Assembly (NCBI GenBank): GCA_054601695.1
Contig: BAAHQB010000023.1
Span: 186,001-250,000 of the forward strand
From: Amorphochlora amoebiformis
Lineage: Eukaryota; Cercozoa; Chlorarachniophyceae
DNA: 64,000 nt
Direction: 5' to 3'
Positions 63,758-64,000 of the stretch are shown here, piece by piece (positions within the stretch are counted from its first letter, which is position 1; every line of letters starts with the position of its first letter). The notes below the pieces were generated by a model, which saw only the letters and a list, made by a program, of their open reading frames with translations, made no database searches and was not told where the DNA came from. The translations under genes were made by a program, and so were the position numbers.

Positions 63758-63888
63758 TATATTATATATGTATATACATATATATATATATATCTATATA
63801 TATATAGATACAATATATGTATTATATATGTATATACATATATATTATATATATATATATATAAATATAAATATATATGTATATATAA

Positions 63889-63935
<47 letters not shown>

Positions 63936-63949
63936 TATATATATATATG

Positions 63950-64000
<51 letters not shown>

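Overview
This is nuclear DNA of an intron-rich eukaryote, most likely a unicellular one. Genes are broken into many short exons joined by GT-AG introns. The encoded families are eukaryotic: EF-hand, BOLA2, PRL phosphatase, SKP1-like, SET-MYND, J-domain, PDZ and C2. Interspersed CCCTAA/TTAGGG tracts suggest TTAGGG-type telomeres. Most of the window is (TA)n microsatellite, nearly all of it in long introns and intergenic DNA, so the many Tyr/Ile-repeat ORFs are not genes. I cannot assign the lineage; the talin-like tandem ubiquitin folds hint weakly at a relative of animals, fungi or amoebae. The exon models were built by hand from splice sites, reading phase and domain sense, without transcripts.

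Layout. 3-16107 (+): 3' part of a gene made of about seven tandem EF-hand modules, each spread over 4-6 exons. 16973-20273 (+): an unrecognised multi-exon gene. 20359-22544 (-): a small DUF4476-like gene whose 1.8-kb intron holds a perfect (CCCTAA)8 array; it converges on the previous gene. 22898-23788 (+): BOLA2-like gene, divergent from the DUF4476 gene across 353 bp with a CRE-like palindrome. 25951-26576 (+): PRL-type phosphatase with two small introns. 27663-28280 (-): single-exon SKP1-like gene. 28392-38010 (+): SET-MYND gene, whose exon chain may continue in phase into J-domain exons that end at 40839. 40840-44400: intergenic, with a TA-poor island and a tRNA-like relic. 44469-45905 (-): Gln-rich protein, divergent by 178 bp from a large plus-strand gene (46084 to beyond 63536) with talin-like tandem ubiquitin folds, a PDZ domain and a C2 domain. 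An apparently nested antisense gene lies at 52905-53676.

Introns fall into two classes: compact ones of 31-66 bp without TA runs, and long ones filled with (TA)n, CCCTAA-like tracts, duplications and tRNA-derived SINE copies. The EF-hand, PDZ/C2, PRL and SET/J genes point to calcium signalling, membrane or cytoskeletal scaffolding, and protein modification or folding. There is no operon-like co-functional cluster.
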